In this document: piece after piece, positions 7,519 to 14,820 of the stretch
Layout of the letters: each line of letters opens with the position of its first letter
How positions within the stretch are numbered: position 1 is the stretch's first letter
NCBI GenBank assembly: GCA_025353305.1
Contig: JANXQX010000014.1
Span: 1 to 22,094 of the forward strand
Length of the DNA: 22,094 bases
Reading direction: 5' to 3'
From: Holophagaceae bacterium
Lineage (GTDB): Bacteria; Acidobacteriota; Holophagae; Holophagales; Holophagaceae
Program-made: the position numbers and the translations under genes
The notes under the pieces: generated by a model
What the model was told of the DNA's origin: nothing
The model's input: the letters and a program-made list of their open reading frames with translations, nothing else
Databases searched by the model: none

Positions 7519-8399
7519 AGCGGGGCTTTGCTTCCGCCCTTCGAGCTGCGGCATCTATGAGCGGCGTGTGGCTGCTGCTTCAGATGTTGCCACGCTGGTT
7601 GCCGGAAGATCCTGCCCGCATCGCCGCCGGTGAATGGGCCACCGAAACCGAGGTGGCGGCCTTGCGCCACCTGTTGCGTCTTGATCTGCCGTTGTCTAGG
7701 GCCCTTGGCGACTCCCTGAACGACTTGCTGCATGGCTCGTTGGGAATGAGCCTGCGCTTCCAGCGCCCTGTTTCAGAAATGCTTCGGAGCGGTTTCCCCG
7801 TAAGCCTTCGATTGGCCTGCTACAGCCTCGCCCTTTCTGCCTTGCTGGCCTGGCTGATGGCGGGCACATCCGATCGCGCCAAGTGGGTGCGTGCCGCAGC
7901 GGTGGCGTCGCCAGTCTACGTTGCCGGTCCGCTGCTGCTTTGGGCCGTGGCTCAACATGTGCGGTGGATTCCCGTAGCGGGGATTCAAGGTTGGGCGACC
8001 TGGATCCTGCCCTGTCTTGCGCTGGCGATACCGCTGGCAGGCCATCAAGCGCGGATTCTTTCGGCACGGCTTGAGTCTCTGAGGGATAGCTTCGGCCTGC
8101 GGGTGTGGGAGGCCGCAGGCGTCCCGAAATCCGCCCAATGGTTGAAATGGCTGCTCCCGGCGGTATCTGGTCCCTGGCTGACGGTGGTGGGCTTGCAATT
8201 GGGTGGACTTCTGGGTGGCGCCGTGCTGACCGAAACCATTTTTTCGCTTCCCGGACTGGGCCTTCAGCTGGTGGGTGCCTTGTCTGCAAGGGATCTGCCG
8301 ATGTTGCAAGGCACAGTGCTATTGGGCGCGGCATTTTATGTGGCGACCCAACTGGCGGTGGAATGGGCTCAAGGGTTGCTTGATCCGAGGACTCGATGA
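7515..8399 (+). CDS. ABC transporter permease, DppB/OppB family
   Basis: 294 residues starting at ATG 7515, which overlaps the Nudix stop as ATGA. An upstream extension of 18 residues is open but would lie within the Nudix gene. Family features: an N-terminal membrane helix; the region LLHGSLGMSLRFQRPVSEML, typical of DppB; PVYVAGPLLLWAV with a following WIPVAG; and the cytoplasmic EAA loop in VWEAAGVPKSAQWLKWLLP. The C-terminal TETIFSLPGLGLQLVGALSARDLPMLQG is diagnostic of the peptide/nickel permease group. It should pair with the next gene to form the membrane channel of a peptide, nickel or oligosaccharide importer. No ATPase or binding-protein gene lies in the window. Confidence 0.9.
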   Translation: MKRGFASALRAAASMSGVWLLLQMLPRWLPEDPARIAAGEWATETEVAALRHLLRLDLPLSRALGDSLNDLLHGSLGMSLRFQRPVSEMLRSGFPVSLRLACYSLALSALLAWLMAGTSDRAKWVRAAAVASPVYVAGPLLLWAVAQHVRWIPVAGIQGWATWILPCLALAIPLAGHQARILSARLESLRDSFGLRVWEAAGVPKSAQWLKWLLPAVSGPWLTVVGLQLGGLLGGAVLTETIFSLPGLGLQLVGALSARDLPMLQGTVLLGAAFYVATQLAVEWAQGLLDPRTR

Positions 8400-9163
8400 A
8401 ACGCGCCTGGTTTGTGGCTGCCTCGGTTCTCATGCTCGGTTTCATCTTCGGCAGCAACGGCGTGGTGGATCTTTTTCATCGCCTTGAAGGGCCCAACCCG
8501 ACACACCTTTTCGGCACTGATGAGCTGGGGCGTGATCTGTTCCAGCGATCGTGGCTGGGCGGCGCGCGCGCGCTGGCGCTGGGCCTCGGCCTTACGGCGC
8601 TACACCTGCTGAGCGGAACCATTGCGGCACTGCTGGTCCATTCATCGCTGTTCCTGCGCCGGGCATTGCTGGCCATGGCGGACGCGCTCGCCTCCATTCC
8701 TTCACTGTTGCTCTGCCTGTTCCTGCTGGCCTTCCTGAGGCCGGGTTACGGGGCGTTGATCCTGGCACTGGTTGTGGGTGGGTGGATTCCTTACGCCAGG
8801 CTTTCACTTTCCCAACTGGACACCCTGAAGCTGGATCCCAGTCTCCAGCAGGCCAGGTTGATGGGGGCGAGCCGAATCCACCTTTGGACAAGCCATCTAC
8901 TGCCGCGGCTCTGGCCCGTTCTTTCGGCTCAGGGCGCCGTGGGGATCGGGGCTGTGGTGCTGGCTGAAGGCGGCCTTAGTTTCCTGGGTCTCGGTTTGCC
9001 GCCGGAGCAGGCCTCCTGGGGCTCAATGCTGGCGGCGGGCAGGGCCTTCCTGCTGGTGAGCCCGTGGCAGCTGATCTGGCCCTCCATGGGCCTGCTGGCG
9101 CTGTTGCTGGCGACCGAATCCATGCGGCACCAAGGTGGGGAATCTGGCGTGGGGTCAAACTAG
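8396..9163 (+). CDS. ABC transporter permease, DppC/OppC family
   Basis: 255 residues, overlapping the DppB-type gene as ATGA. The motif HLFGTDELGRDLFQR (37-51) is the classic DppC signature after the first helix. The EAA loop is ARLMGASRIHLWTSHLLP, and the segment LSFLGLGLPPEQASWGSML near the C-terminus is strongly conserved in the family. Several hydrophobic helices account for the rest. The protein is shorter than most DppC proteins (about 280-300) because the N-terminal cytoplasmic part is brief. Together with its partner it makes the channel of a Dpp/Opp-type importer whose ATPases and solute-binding protein must be encoded elsewhere. Substrate unknown. Confidence 0.9.
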   Translation: MKRAWFVAASVLMLGFIFGSNGVVDLFHRLEGPNPTHLFGTDELGRDLFQRSWLGGARALALGLGLTALHLLSGTIAALLVHSSLFLRRALLAMADALASIPSLLLCLFLLAFLRPGYGALILALVVGGWIPYARLSLSQLDTLKLDPSLQQARLMGASRIHLWTSHLLPRLWPVLSAQGAVGIGAVVLAEGGLSFLGLGLPPEQASWGSMLAAGRAFLLVSPWQLIWPSMGLLALLLATESMRHQGGESGVGSN

Positions 9164-9181
9164 ATTATTGTTCTCTTCATA

Positions 9182-9211
9182 AGCCCGGCACCTGTTGAAA
9201 TCCAACGGGCT
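9182..9211. terminator. Stem-loop between the permease genes and tolB
   Basis: AGCCCG (9182-9187) pairs with CGGGCT (9206-9211), with GTTG/CAAC pairing as an alternative inner stem. No T tract follows, so this may be a weak or factor-dependent stop, or an mRNA end, rather than an intrinsic terminator. Confidence 0.3.
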
Positions 9212-9257
9212 AGAAACAAGTTCGCTATTCTATGCACACCAAAGATACGGAGATCAT

Positions 9258-10628
9258 GTGCGCAGAGCGTTGATGGGGACATTGTTGCTGGCTGGCGGGC
9301 TAGGCCTTTTCGGGCCGTGGGCAGCTGCCCAGCCCAAACCTGAAGGCCAGGCAGTGCCACCCAAGACAGGTACCCAAACTGAAGTGACTGTTGACGTGCG
9401 CCAGGGGAAATTGGGCTTGGGCTTGCCGAACCCAGTGCTGGCTGCCGGGGCGGGCCTTGATGCCGATGGCGTCACGGCCAGTTTCACGGATGTGTTGCGC
9501 CGCGATCTTGAAGATGCAGGTCCATTCGCGCTGCTGAAAGACAAACTGCCCGCCACAGTGGAGGCCTCTACCGTGAAGCCCTGGCTTGATGCGGGCGCCG
9601 AATGGGTCCTCGCAATGAAGGTCACGAAGAACGGGGAAGTCGTCACCGTGGCGTTGCAGGTGCTTGATGTGAAGGCGACCGCGCAAGGAGAAGGCAAACA
9701 GCTCCGCTATGCATTCAGTAAGAATTACTCGGGCAACGCAGCCTTGTTGCGCCGCATCGCCCACACCTTGGCGGATGATCTGGTGGACCGGCTCACCGGC
9801 GATCGCGGCATCGCCAACACCAGAATCGTATTCGTGAGGCAAATGGCTCCAGGCATCAAGGAACTGTTCCAGGTGGATCGGGATGGCGCGAATCCGATTG
9901 AACTGACCCGCTACGGAAGCCTGACCCTGTCGCCTACGGTGGCGTCGGATGGCCGGCTGGCCTATGTCACCTATAAAGGTGGATCGCCAGAGATATGGGG
10001 CCAGAAAAAACCCGGAACCGCTCACGAACGGCTCTACCCCAACACGGCGGCGGGAACCCAGGGCAGCTGTTACGCCCCGGTCTGGTCCCCCGATGGGAAG
10101 CGATTGGCGTTCACGCAAAGCGATAGGCGCGGCAACAGCGACATTGTGGTGCTGGACATACAAACCGGCCGTGTGCGCAAGCTGACCGATGGCGGCTTCA
10201 TCAACACTGAACCCAGCTGGAACCCCGCGGGCACCCAGATCGCCTTCACTTCTGACCGGGAGGGCGGCCCCCAGGTCTATTTGATGGAGGAGGATGGCTC
10301 CAACGTGCGCCGCCTCACAGTCGAGGGCAGCTATAACGCCAGCCCCGCCTGGAGCCCAAACGGCGCCATGATCGCCTACGTCTCGCGCTTCGAGGGCAAA
10401 TTCGATCTTTTCGTCTTCAAGCTCGGTGAAGGCAAGGCCTATCAGGTCACCACCGGTGTGGCTTCCAGCGAGTCCCCAGCCTGGTCTCCTGATGAGCGCC
10501 GTCTGGTTTTCTCCAGCAACCGGGGTGGTACCATGCAGATCTGGACCACGGACCTTTCCGGCAACTCCGTCAAGCGTCTGACTGAGTTCACATACTGCCA
10601 AAGCGCGAAATGGACAAGAAGCAGGTAG
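9258..10628 (+). CDS. tolB: Tol-Pal system beta-propeller protein TolB
   Basis: TolB is the periplasmic partner of Pal that helps pull the outer membrane inward during division. I start it at GTG 9258 (GGAG at 9249-9252, spacing 5), giving 456 residues and a good signal peptide (residues 1-24, ending AAA before Q25). A TTG at 9195 is in frame but would bury the signal peptide behind 21 polar residues. Residues about 40-170 form the TolB N-terminal domain. From about 190 the protein contains beta-propeller repeats with motifs such as WSPDGKRLAF, WNPAGTQIAFTSD, WSPNGAMIAYVS and WSPDERRLVFSSN. pal and cpoB follow; tolQ, tolR and tolA are not upstream, so the operon is split. Confidence 0.95.
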   Translation: MRRALMGTLLLAGGLGLFGPWAAAQPKPEGQAVPPKTGTQTEVTVDVRQGKLGLGLPNPVLAAGAGLDADGVTASFTDVLRRDLEDAGPFALLKDKLPATVEASTVKPWLDAGAEWVLAMKVTKNGEVVTVALQVLDVKATAQGEGKQLRYAFSKNYSGNAALLRRIAHTLADDLVDRLTGDRGIANTRIVFVRQMAPGIKELFQVDRDGANPIELTRYGSLTLSPTVASDGRLAYVTYKGGSPEIWGQKKPGTAHERLYPNTAAGTQGSCYAPVWSPDGKRLAFTQSDRRGNSDIVVLDIQTGRVRKLTDGGFINTEPSWNPAGTQIAFTSDREGGPQVYLMEEDGSNVRRLTVEGSYNASPAWSPNGAMIAYVSRFEGKFDLFVFKLGEGKAYQVTTGVASSESPAWSPDERRLVFSSNRGGTMQIWTTDLSGNSVKRLTEFTYCQSAKWTRSR

Positions 10629-10671
10629 ACCGTTTTCATTGCGGCCCCTATTTTTCTCTCGCCCTTCCAGG

Positions 10672-10693
10672 CCGACTTGTTAAGCTAAGTCGG
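10672..10693 (+). other. Hairpin in the tolB-pal gap
   Basis: CCGACTT (10672-10678) and AAGTCGG (10687-10693) form a 7-bp perfect stem with an 8-nt loop, followed by AATTTCCC. It could act as a partial terminator or as an mRNA stabiliser that raises pal expression over tolB. It lies 19 nt before the pal ribosome binding site. Confidence 0.45.
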
Positions 10694-10725
10694 AATTTCC
10701 CAGGGCCTTCATGGAGGTAGTTGTC

Positions 10726-11274
10726 ATGCGATCGGTTCGAACTCTTTTCGTCCTGGGCTCCGCGTTGGGACTGGTCACAGCGATGGCTTGCAAGAAACCT
10801 GAGCCCACTCCTGAACCGCCACCGCCGGTTGTGGCCCAACCCGAACCGCCCCCTCCTGTAGTCAAAACAGTGACCGTGGACACCACCAAACCCGCGGACA
10901 TGAGCGCCGCGAAATACGCAGAGTTCCAAAAGGCGGCCAGCGCCGCACTCAAGGACATCAACTTTGATTTCGACAAGTCGGACATTCGCGATGCTGACAA
11001 GCCAAAGCTCCAGGCAATCGCCTCCTTCATGAAAACATTCCCATCGGCCCGCATCATGATCGAAGGCCACTGTGACGAGCGGGGCACGGTGGAGTACAAC
11101 CTGGCTCTGGGCGACCGACGGGCCTTCGCGGCCCAGAACTATCTTTCCGGACTTGGCGTCAACCGCGACCGGATGGGCACCATCAGCTATGGCAAGGAGA
11201 AGCCGAAGGTCGTGGGTCAGAGCGAGGAAAGCTACTTCATCAATCGCCGCGGCGAGTTCAAGCTACAGAATTAA
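10726..11274 (+). CDS. pal: Peptidoglycan-associated lipoprotein Pal
   Basis: 182 residues from ATG 10726, chosen because a GGAGGT box sits at 10713-10718. An ATG at 10711 overlaps that box and is unlikely. The N-terminus is a lipoprotein signal with the acceptor cysteine at C22. The lipobox reads AMAC, whereas the usual residue at -3 is L, V or I, so it is atypical. A proline-rich linker with PEPPPPVV repeats spans about 24-50. The OmpA-like peptidoglycan-binding domain (about 75-182) includes INFDFDKSDIR and the binding core GHCDERGTVEYNLALGDRRA. Pal tethers the outer membrane to peptidoglycan and cycles with TolB. Confidence 0.95.
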   Translation: MRSVRTLFVLGSALGLVTAMACKKPEPTPEPPPPVVAQPEPPPPVVKTVTVDTTKPADMSAAKYAEFQKAASAALKDINFDFDKSDIRDADKPKLQAIASFMKTFPSARIMIEGHCDERGTVEYNLALGDRRAFAAQNYLSGLGVNRDRMGTISYGKEKPKVVGQSEESYFINRRGEFKLQN

Positions 11275-11297
11275 GCCCTCTTTAAAATCTTATGGTC

Positions 11298-11333
11298 AAC
11301 GGGGGGCGTTTTCATGTCCCCCGTTCCTATTTT
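11298..11333 (+). terminator. Intrinsic-type terminator or attenuator after pal
   Basis: AACGGGGG (11298-11305) pairs with CCCCCGTT (11318-11325) in an 8-bp stem with a 12-nt loop, followed by CCTATTTT. It sits between pal and cpoB, and the cpoB ribosome binding site lies only 5 nt downstream, so it may attenuate rather than block read-through. Confidence 0.65.
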
Positions 11334-11347
11334 GAAATGGAGGTTCC

Positions 11348-12073
11348 ATGAATCAGCGCAACCTTGCTCTTGCGGCCATCTTCGGTGGTGTCGCCTTTTT
11401 CACCGGCTGTGAATCCGAGGAGAGGCTCAAGGCCGTGGTGCGGGAAGCGGGGGAACTGAAGGTAGAGGTCTTCAAGCTTCGGCAACAGCAGGAAGAGAAC
11501 TTCCGCAAGGCCGATGTCGACCGCAAGGAAGGAATCGAATGGCGAGCCGAGGACCGGCAATTCCGGGCGGACCTGCAGGAGACGCTGCGTCAGCTTTCGG
11601 ATGCCACCAAGGTCATCAACAATCGCATGGGAAATATCAGCCGCACCTCCGCCACAGCCCCGGCAACCTCGACCGCCACCACGCCCGTCAGCACGCCAGA
11701 TGATGAAAAAGCCTTCGGCAGCGCGGTGCTGGACTACAACCGCGGCAACTACGCCATCGCTGCGGAAGGCTTGGACCTCTTTCTGCGCACCTATCCCAGC
11801 AGTGCGCGAAAACCAGATGCGCTCTTCTTCCTTGGCATGGCCTACTACAATCAGAAAAATTATGAGAAATCCCAGGGCGCGTTCGATCGGATTCTGCGGG
11901 ACCATCCCAGCTCGAGCCAGTTCCTCCCGGCCAAGCTCAAGCGCGGCCAATGCCTGCTCAAGCAGGGCCTGAAGCCGGCGGCGCTGAGGGTCTTCAAGGA
12001 ACTGGCGGATGGCTTCCCCGGCACGCCTGAAGCGCGCACCGCTCAACAGGAAATGACCGATCTTGGATACTGA
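11348..12073 (+). CDS. cpoB: CpoB/YbgF-like Tol-Pal accessory TPR lipoprotein
   Basis: 241 residues, ATG 11348 with GGAGG at 11339-11343. The signal peptide ends in a lipobox-like FTGC with the acceptor cysteine at 21, so this copy is predicted to be a lipoprotein; the E. coli protein is soluble and periplasmic. A charged coiled coil (about 25-95) fits the YbgF trimerisation domain. A Ser/Thr/Ala/Pro linker leads to a tetratricopeptide region (about 119-241) with repeats such as AFGSAVLDYNRGNYAIAAEGL and ALFFLGMAYYNQKNYEKSQGAF. CpoB coordinates outer-membrane constriction with peptidoglycan synthesis. Position after tolB-pal supports the call. Confidence 0.9.
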   Translation: MNQRNLALAAIFGGVAFFTGCESEERLKAVVREAGELKVEVFKLRQQQEENFRKADVDRKEGIEWRAEDRQFRADLQETLRQLSDATKVINNRMGNISRTSATAPATSTATTPVSTPDDEKAFGSAVLDYNRGNYAIAAEGLDLFLRTYPSSARKPDALFFLGMAYYNQKNYEKSQGAFDRILRDHPSSSQFLPAKLKRGQCLLKQGLKPAALRVFKELADGFPGTPEARTAQQEMTDLGY

Positions 12074-13058
12074 TTCCAGTTACGGCACGGAGCACTGGCG
12101 TGTCCCCGTCCGCATTGATTTCGCGGGCGGCACGCTGGACCTGTGGCCCATCTACGCGCTGATGGGTGGAGGCTGCACAGTCAATGCCGCCATTGATCTG
12201 TGGATCGATCTGGATGTCTCATTCGGCCCCAAGGGCCACCGTATCGAAAGCACGGACCTGGGACTCTCGATCGAAGCAGATGACTGGCCACAGTTAGCGC
12301 CCGAGGGGCTTTCCTGGGTGTGGCGAGTGCTCAACGCCGCGCCAAGAAGGCCGCATTTTCTCCGCATCGCGAGCCCGGTTCCCAAAGGCTCTGGCCTGGG
12401 GGTTTCGAGTTGTCTCGGCGTAGGAGTGCTAGGCCTGGCGATGGGCATCGAAGCCGGGGATGAACTGGCGGCCCAGGTGCCCCTGCTGCGGGATCTTGAA
12501 GCCCAGGAGCTGCAGACTCCCACGGGATGGCAGGACTACTATCCGGCGGCTCTCGGCGGCTGCCTCGCGTTGCATTGGGGCCCGGAACCTCGGTGGGAGC
12601 AGCTTGCTCCTCATCCGGAACTGCTGGAGGACCTGCTGGTCTTCTACACGGGCCAGCCGCATCATTCGGGTGCCACGAATTGGGAAGCCTACAAACGTTT
12701 CATCGAAGGGGACGCCGCCACCCGCGAAGCCCTGAAAGACATCGTATTGACCGCCGGGGAAATGGCATTGGCGGTTCCCAAGGATCCATCGGCGGTGGGT
12801 GATCTGCTGGAGCGTGAAGGCGCGGCCAGAGTGCGCCTTTCCCCTTTCGTGGAGACAGACGCCATGCGCGCCGTGCGAGATCGCGGCAAGCGCGAAGGCT
12901 GGTTTGCGGGCATGAAACCCTGCGGGGCCGGCGGAGGGGGCTGTTGCGTCCTGGTGGTGAAAAAAGGAGGACGGGATGCGGCACAGGCGGCCTTGCGGTC
13001 CATGGCGTTGCCCGTGCTGCCGGCGGACATCACAGAACGGGGTTTGCATCGCGTTTGA
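12063..13058 (+). CDS. GHMP-family sugar kinase
   Basis: 331 residues from TTG 12063, overlapping the end of cpoB by 11 nt. No later in-frame start keeps the conserved first motif. GHMP motifs: RIDFAGGTLDLWP (17-29); the phosphate-binding loop PVPKGSGLGVSSCLG (about 105-119); and a glycine-rich third motif KPCGAGGGGCCVLVV near residue 290. The first motif with AGGTLDL resembles D-glycero-D-manno-heptose 7-phosphate kinase and fucokinase-type enzymes more than galactokinase or homoserine kinase. Substrate is not proven. A role in a sugar-nucleotide route for surface polysaccharide would fit the envelope context. Its 3' end overlaps mutY on the other strand by 29 bp. Confidence 0.82.
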   Translation: MDTDSSYGTEHWRVPVRIDFAGGTLDLWPIYALMGGGCTVNAAIDLWIDLDVSFGPKGHRIESTDLGLSIEADDWPQLAPEGLSWVWRVLNAAPRRPHFLRIASPVPKGSGLGVSSCLGVGVLGLAMGIEAGDELAAQVPLLRDLEAQELQTPTGWQDYYPAALGGCLALHWGPEPRWEQLAPHPELLEDLLVFYTGQPHHSGATNWEAYKRFIEGDAATREALKDIVLTAGEMALAVPKDPSAVGDLLEREGAARVRLSPFVETDAMRAVRDRGKREGWFAGMKPCGAGGGGCCVLVVKKGGRDAAQAALRSMALPVLPADITERGLHRV

Positions 13059-14178
13059 TATGGTTCAGCAGGCTTGCGGCCGCGGGAGCATTCATGGGCA
13101 CAACTCCTGCTCCTTTTATCAATTCCCGGAGTTGCTGATCCCGCTTTCCCAAGGCCAGCTGATCCAAGCCATTCCCGGCGACCCAAAGGCAGCCTTTGGG
13201 TACCTCGAAACGCTTCTCCAGCCGTAGATGCAAAGGGCTCACGAACTCCCGCCGATGGGTGTAGACCTGCGTCCAGCCAGGCCATGCGCGCAGTTCCAAG
13301 GATGAGTAAGGGAGGTTCGAATCGGCCGCCAGGTTCTGTCCAGCCAAGGATTCTACTTCGACTGTGGGCCACTTCCAAAGCCCTGCCAACAGCCCCTTTT
13401 TGGTGGGTTCGCGCAGCAACCAGTGCCCTTCGGCTTCTACCGCCACAAGCCATATCTCCGCTTCCCGGGGCTTCATGCGCGGGATTCTGGCCGGGATGCG
13501 GCTGGTGGAGCCCGATCTGTGCGCATCGCACTGATCTGCCGCCGGGCATTTTCCACATTTGGGAACGGGGGCGCATATCATCGCGCCCAGTTCCATGAGG
13601 CCCTGGGTGATGGCCGAAGCCCCATGCATTTCCAGGGAAGGCCGGAGCCAGGAACGCAACTGCTCGGCATGCAGTTTGGGATCGCCTTCGATACCCAAGA
13701 GTCTCGCCAGCACTCGGTAAGCATTGCCATCCAGCGCGGGCTCCGGCCATTGGAACGCGATGGAAGCAACCGCCGCAGCGGTATAGGGGCCCAGGCCAGG
13801 AAGCGCCATCAGGCCTTCGAAATCTGCCGGCCATCCATGGGCCGCGATGTGTTTGGCGGAAGCATGCAGATGCCTCGCACGGCGGTAGTAGCCCAGGCCT
13901 TCCCATGCCTTGTGGATCTCTTCGTCGCTGGCAGCACTGAGCGTTTCGACATCGGGGAAGCTGGCCATCCATCGTTCGAAATACGGGGTTACCGTCGCCA
14001 CCTGGGTCTGCTGCAGCATCAGCTCCGACACCAGCACGGCGTAGGGACTTGGATGAGTCCGATGCAAGTCGACATCCCGCCACGGCATCTCCCGGCGATG
14101 GGTTGCAAACCAAGGGCCGATGGGCGCCAGCAAGGCAGGAGAGTCAGGCCAATGCATCAGGAGCGGGGTACGAGGCAT
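13030..14178 (-). CDS. mutY: A/G-specific adenine glycosylase MutY
   Basis: MutY removes adenine mispaired with 8-oxoguanine. I start at ATG 14178 (GAGGA 11 nt upstream), giving 382 residues; the frame remains open further upstream into the tRNA region but without support. Features: catalytic Glu in SELMLQQTQV (E52); helix-hairpin-helix LPGLGPYTAAAVASIAF; catalytic Asp in LDGNAYRVLAR; a cysteine cluster CAPVPKCGKCPAADQC; and a C-terminal Nudix-like recognition domain with YTHRREF, equivalent to the FSH loop. The cluster spacing is C-X5-C-X2-C-X5-C, one residue shorter in the first gap than the usual C-X6-C-X2-C-X5-C. It lies downstream of the tRNA-Leu terminator, so it probably has its own promoter. 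Confidence 0.95.
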   Translation of the reverse strand: MPRTPLLMHWPDSPALLAPIGPWFATHRREMPWRDVDLHRTHPSPYAVLVSELMLQQTQVATVTPYFERWMASFPDVETLSAASDEEIHKAWEGLGYYRRARHLHASAKHIAAHGWPADFEGLMALPGLGPYTAAAVASIAFQWPEPALDGNAYRVLARLLGIEGDPKLHAEQLRSWLRPSLEMHGASAITQGLMELGAMICAPVPKCGKCPAADQCDAHRSGSTSRIPARIPRMKPREAEIWLVAVEAEGHWLLREPTKKGLLAGLWKWPTVEVESLAGQNLAADSNLPYSSLELRAWPGWTQVYTHRREFVSPLHLRLEKRFEVPKGCLWVAGNGLDQLALGKRDQQLRELIKGAGVVPMNAPAAASLLNHIKRDANPVL

Positions 14179-14216
14179 GCTAAGAGTTTTCCTCATACCT
14201 CGCCGCCCCACACCTG

Positions 14217-14243
14217 AAAAGAGCGCCTGAAAGGCGCTCTTTT
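14217..14243 (-). terminator. Strong bidirectional terminator after tRNA-Leu
   Basis: AAAAGAGCGCCT (14217-14228) and AGGCGCTCTTTT (14232-14243) form a perfect 12-bp stem with a 3-nt loop. It is A/T-ended on both sides, so it can work in either direction. It lies 3 nt beyond the tRNA 3' end and separates secG-tRNA from mutY. Confidence 0.88.
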
Positions 14244-14246
14244 GAT

Positions 14247-14332
14247 TGGTGCCCGCGAGCAGACTCGAACTGCTACGGCTTTTGGCCACCACCACCTCAA
14301 GATGGCGTGTCTACCAGTTTCACCACGCGGGC
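14247..14332 (-). tRNA. tRNA-Leu, anticodon GAG
   Basis: 86 nt with encoded CCA (14249-14247). Acceptor arms GCCCGCG and CGCGGGC pair fully. The D arm reads GTGAAACTGGTAGACAC. The anticodon stem CCATC/GGTGG has one G-U pair and holds the loop TTGAGGT, giving anticodon GAG (reads CUC/CUU). A long variable arm containing GGCC-AAAA-GCC-type pairing marks it as class II, as expected for leucine. The T arm AGCAG-TTCGAGT-CTGCT is perfect. It lies 50 nt downstream of secG and is probably co-transcribed with it. Confidence 0.97.
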
Positions 14333-14352
14333 ATGAGTGAACGTCCAGGATG

Positions 14353-14369
14353 CCACCCAAGGCGGGTGG
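14353..14369 (-). other. Hairpin between secG and tRNA-Leu
   Basis: CCACCC and GGGTGG pair in a 6-bp stem with a 5-nt loop, without a T tract on either side. It may be a processing signal that separates the secG message from the tRNA precursor, or a weak attenuator. Confidence 0.35.
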
Positions 14370-14382
14370 AGTCAATGGCGGC

Positions 14383-14754
14383 CTACTTCTTCGGTGCACC
14401 CGCCGCGCCCGCAGGCGTTGAGGGGGGCGTACCGGCCGGGGCGGCAGGAACCGGAGTAGCCGGCTTTGGCGCGGCGGCAGCGGGTTTGGCTTCCGGGAGC
14501 TTATCCAGGACCGAGCGGTTCTCCTTGACCACCCGGTATTCAATCAGCAGGGAAGTGGCCAGGAGGCAGGCGGCCAGGTAATAGGTGATCTTGGCAAGCA
14601 CGGGCGCGGCACCCTGGGCTCCGAAAGCAGTGTTGGCGCCGCCTCCGCCAAAAGACGAACCGAGGCCGCCTCCCTTGGCGCCAGGCTGGAGCAGGATCAC
14701 CGCCACCAGCACAACGCTGATGACGATATGAAGGGTAAGAAGGAAGCTGCTCAT
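14383..14754 (-). CDS. secG: Protein-export membrane protein SecG
   Basis: 123 residues. SecG is the small auxiliary subunit of the SecYEG translocon in the inner membrane. The first helix (about 4-22, LLTLHIVISVVLVAVILLQ) leads into the diagnostic QPGAKGGGLGSSFGGGGANTAFG segment (23-45). The second helix (about 52-70, ending near LLATSLLIEY) follows. The C-terminal 45 residues are an Ala/Pro-rich tail (AAPKPATPVPAAPAGTPP...), common in SecG of GC-rich bacteria. The ATG at 14754 has GGAG with 5 nt spacing. tRNA-Leu(GAG) follows, the same linkage as E. coli secG-leuU. Confidence 0.95.
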   Translation of the reverse strand: MSSFLLTLHIVISVVLVAVILLQPGAKGGGLGSSFGGGGANTAFGAQGAAPVLAKITYYLAACLLATSLLIEYRVVKENRSVLDKLPEAKPAAAAPKPATPVPAAPAGTPPSTPAGAAGAPKK

Positions 14755-14772
14755 GAAAACTCCGAACCTTCG

Positions 14773-14801
14773 ATTCTACCGTGGGATTGGCGTTAGCCCA
14801 A
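14773..14801 (-). promoter_or_regulatory. Possible sigma-70 promoter for secG and tRNA-Leu
   Basis: On the minus strand, TTGGGC (14801-14796) and TAGAAT (14778-14773) are separated by exactly 17 nt. The -10 matches TATAAT at five of six positions. The resulting leader would be very short, about 11 nt, but would still include most of the GGAG box. Confidence 0.4.
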
Positions 14802-14820
14802 GAACGAAGACTGGCTGGGG

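Noticed and set aside
9300..10601. 433-codon minus-strand open frame opposite tolB
   Set aside because: It mirrors tolB almost end to end, and tolB has a signal peptide, a propeller and a ribosome binding site; the antisense product has no family features.
13423..14217. 264-codon plus-strand open frame opposite mutY
   Set aside because: mutY carries catalytic residues, cysteine cluster and Nudix-like domain on the minus strand; the plus-strand translation has no domain.
14246..14581. Plus-strand open frame across tRNA-Leu and secG
   Set aside because: It overlaps a structurally perfect tRNA and the SecG tail in antisense; the Ala/Gly-rich translation is a shadow of the Ala/Pro-rich tail.
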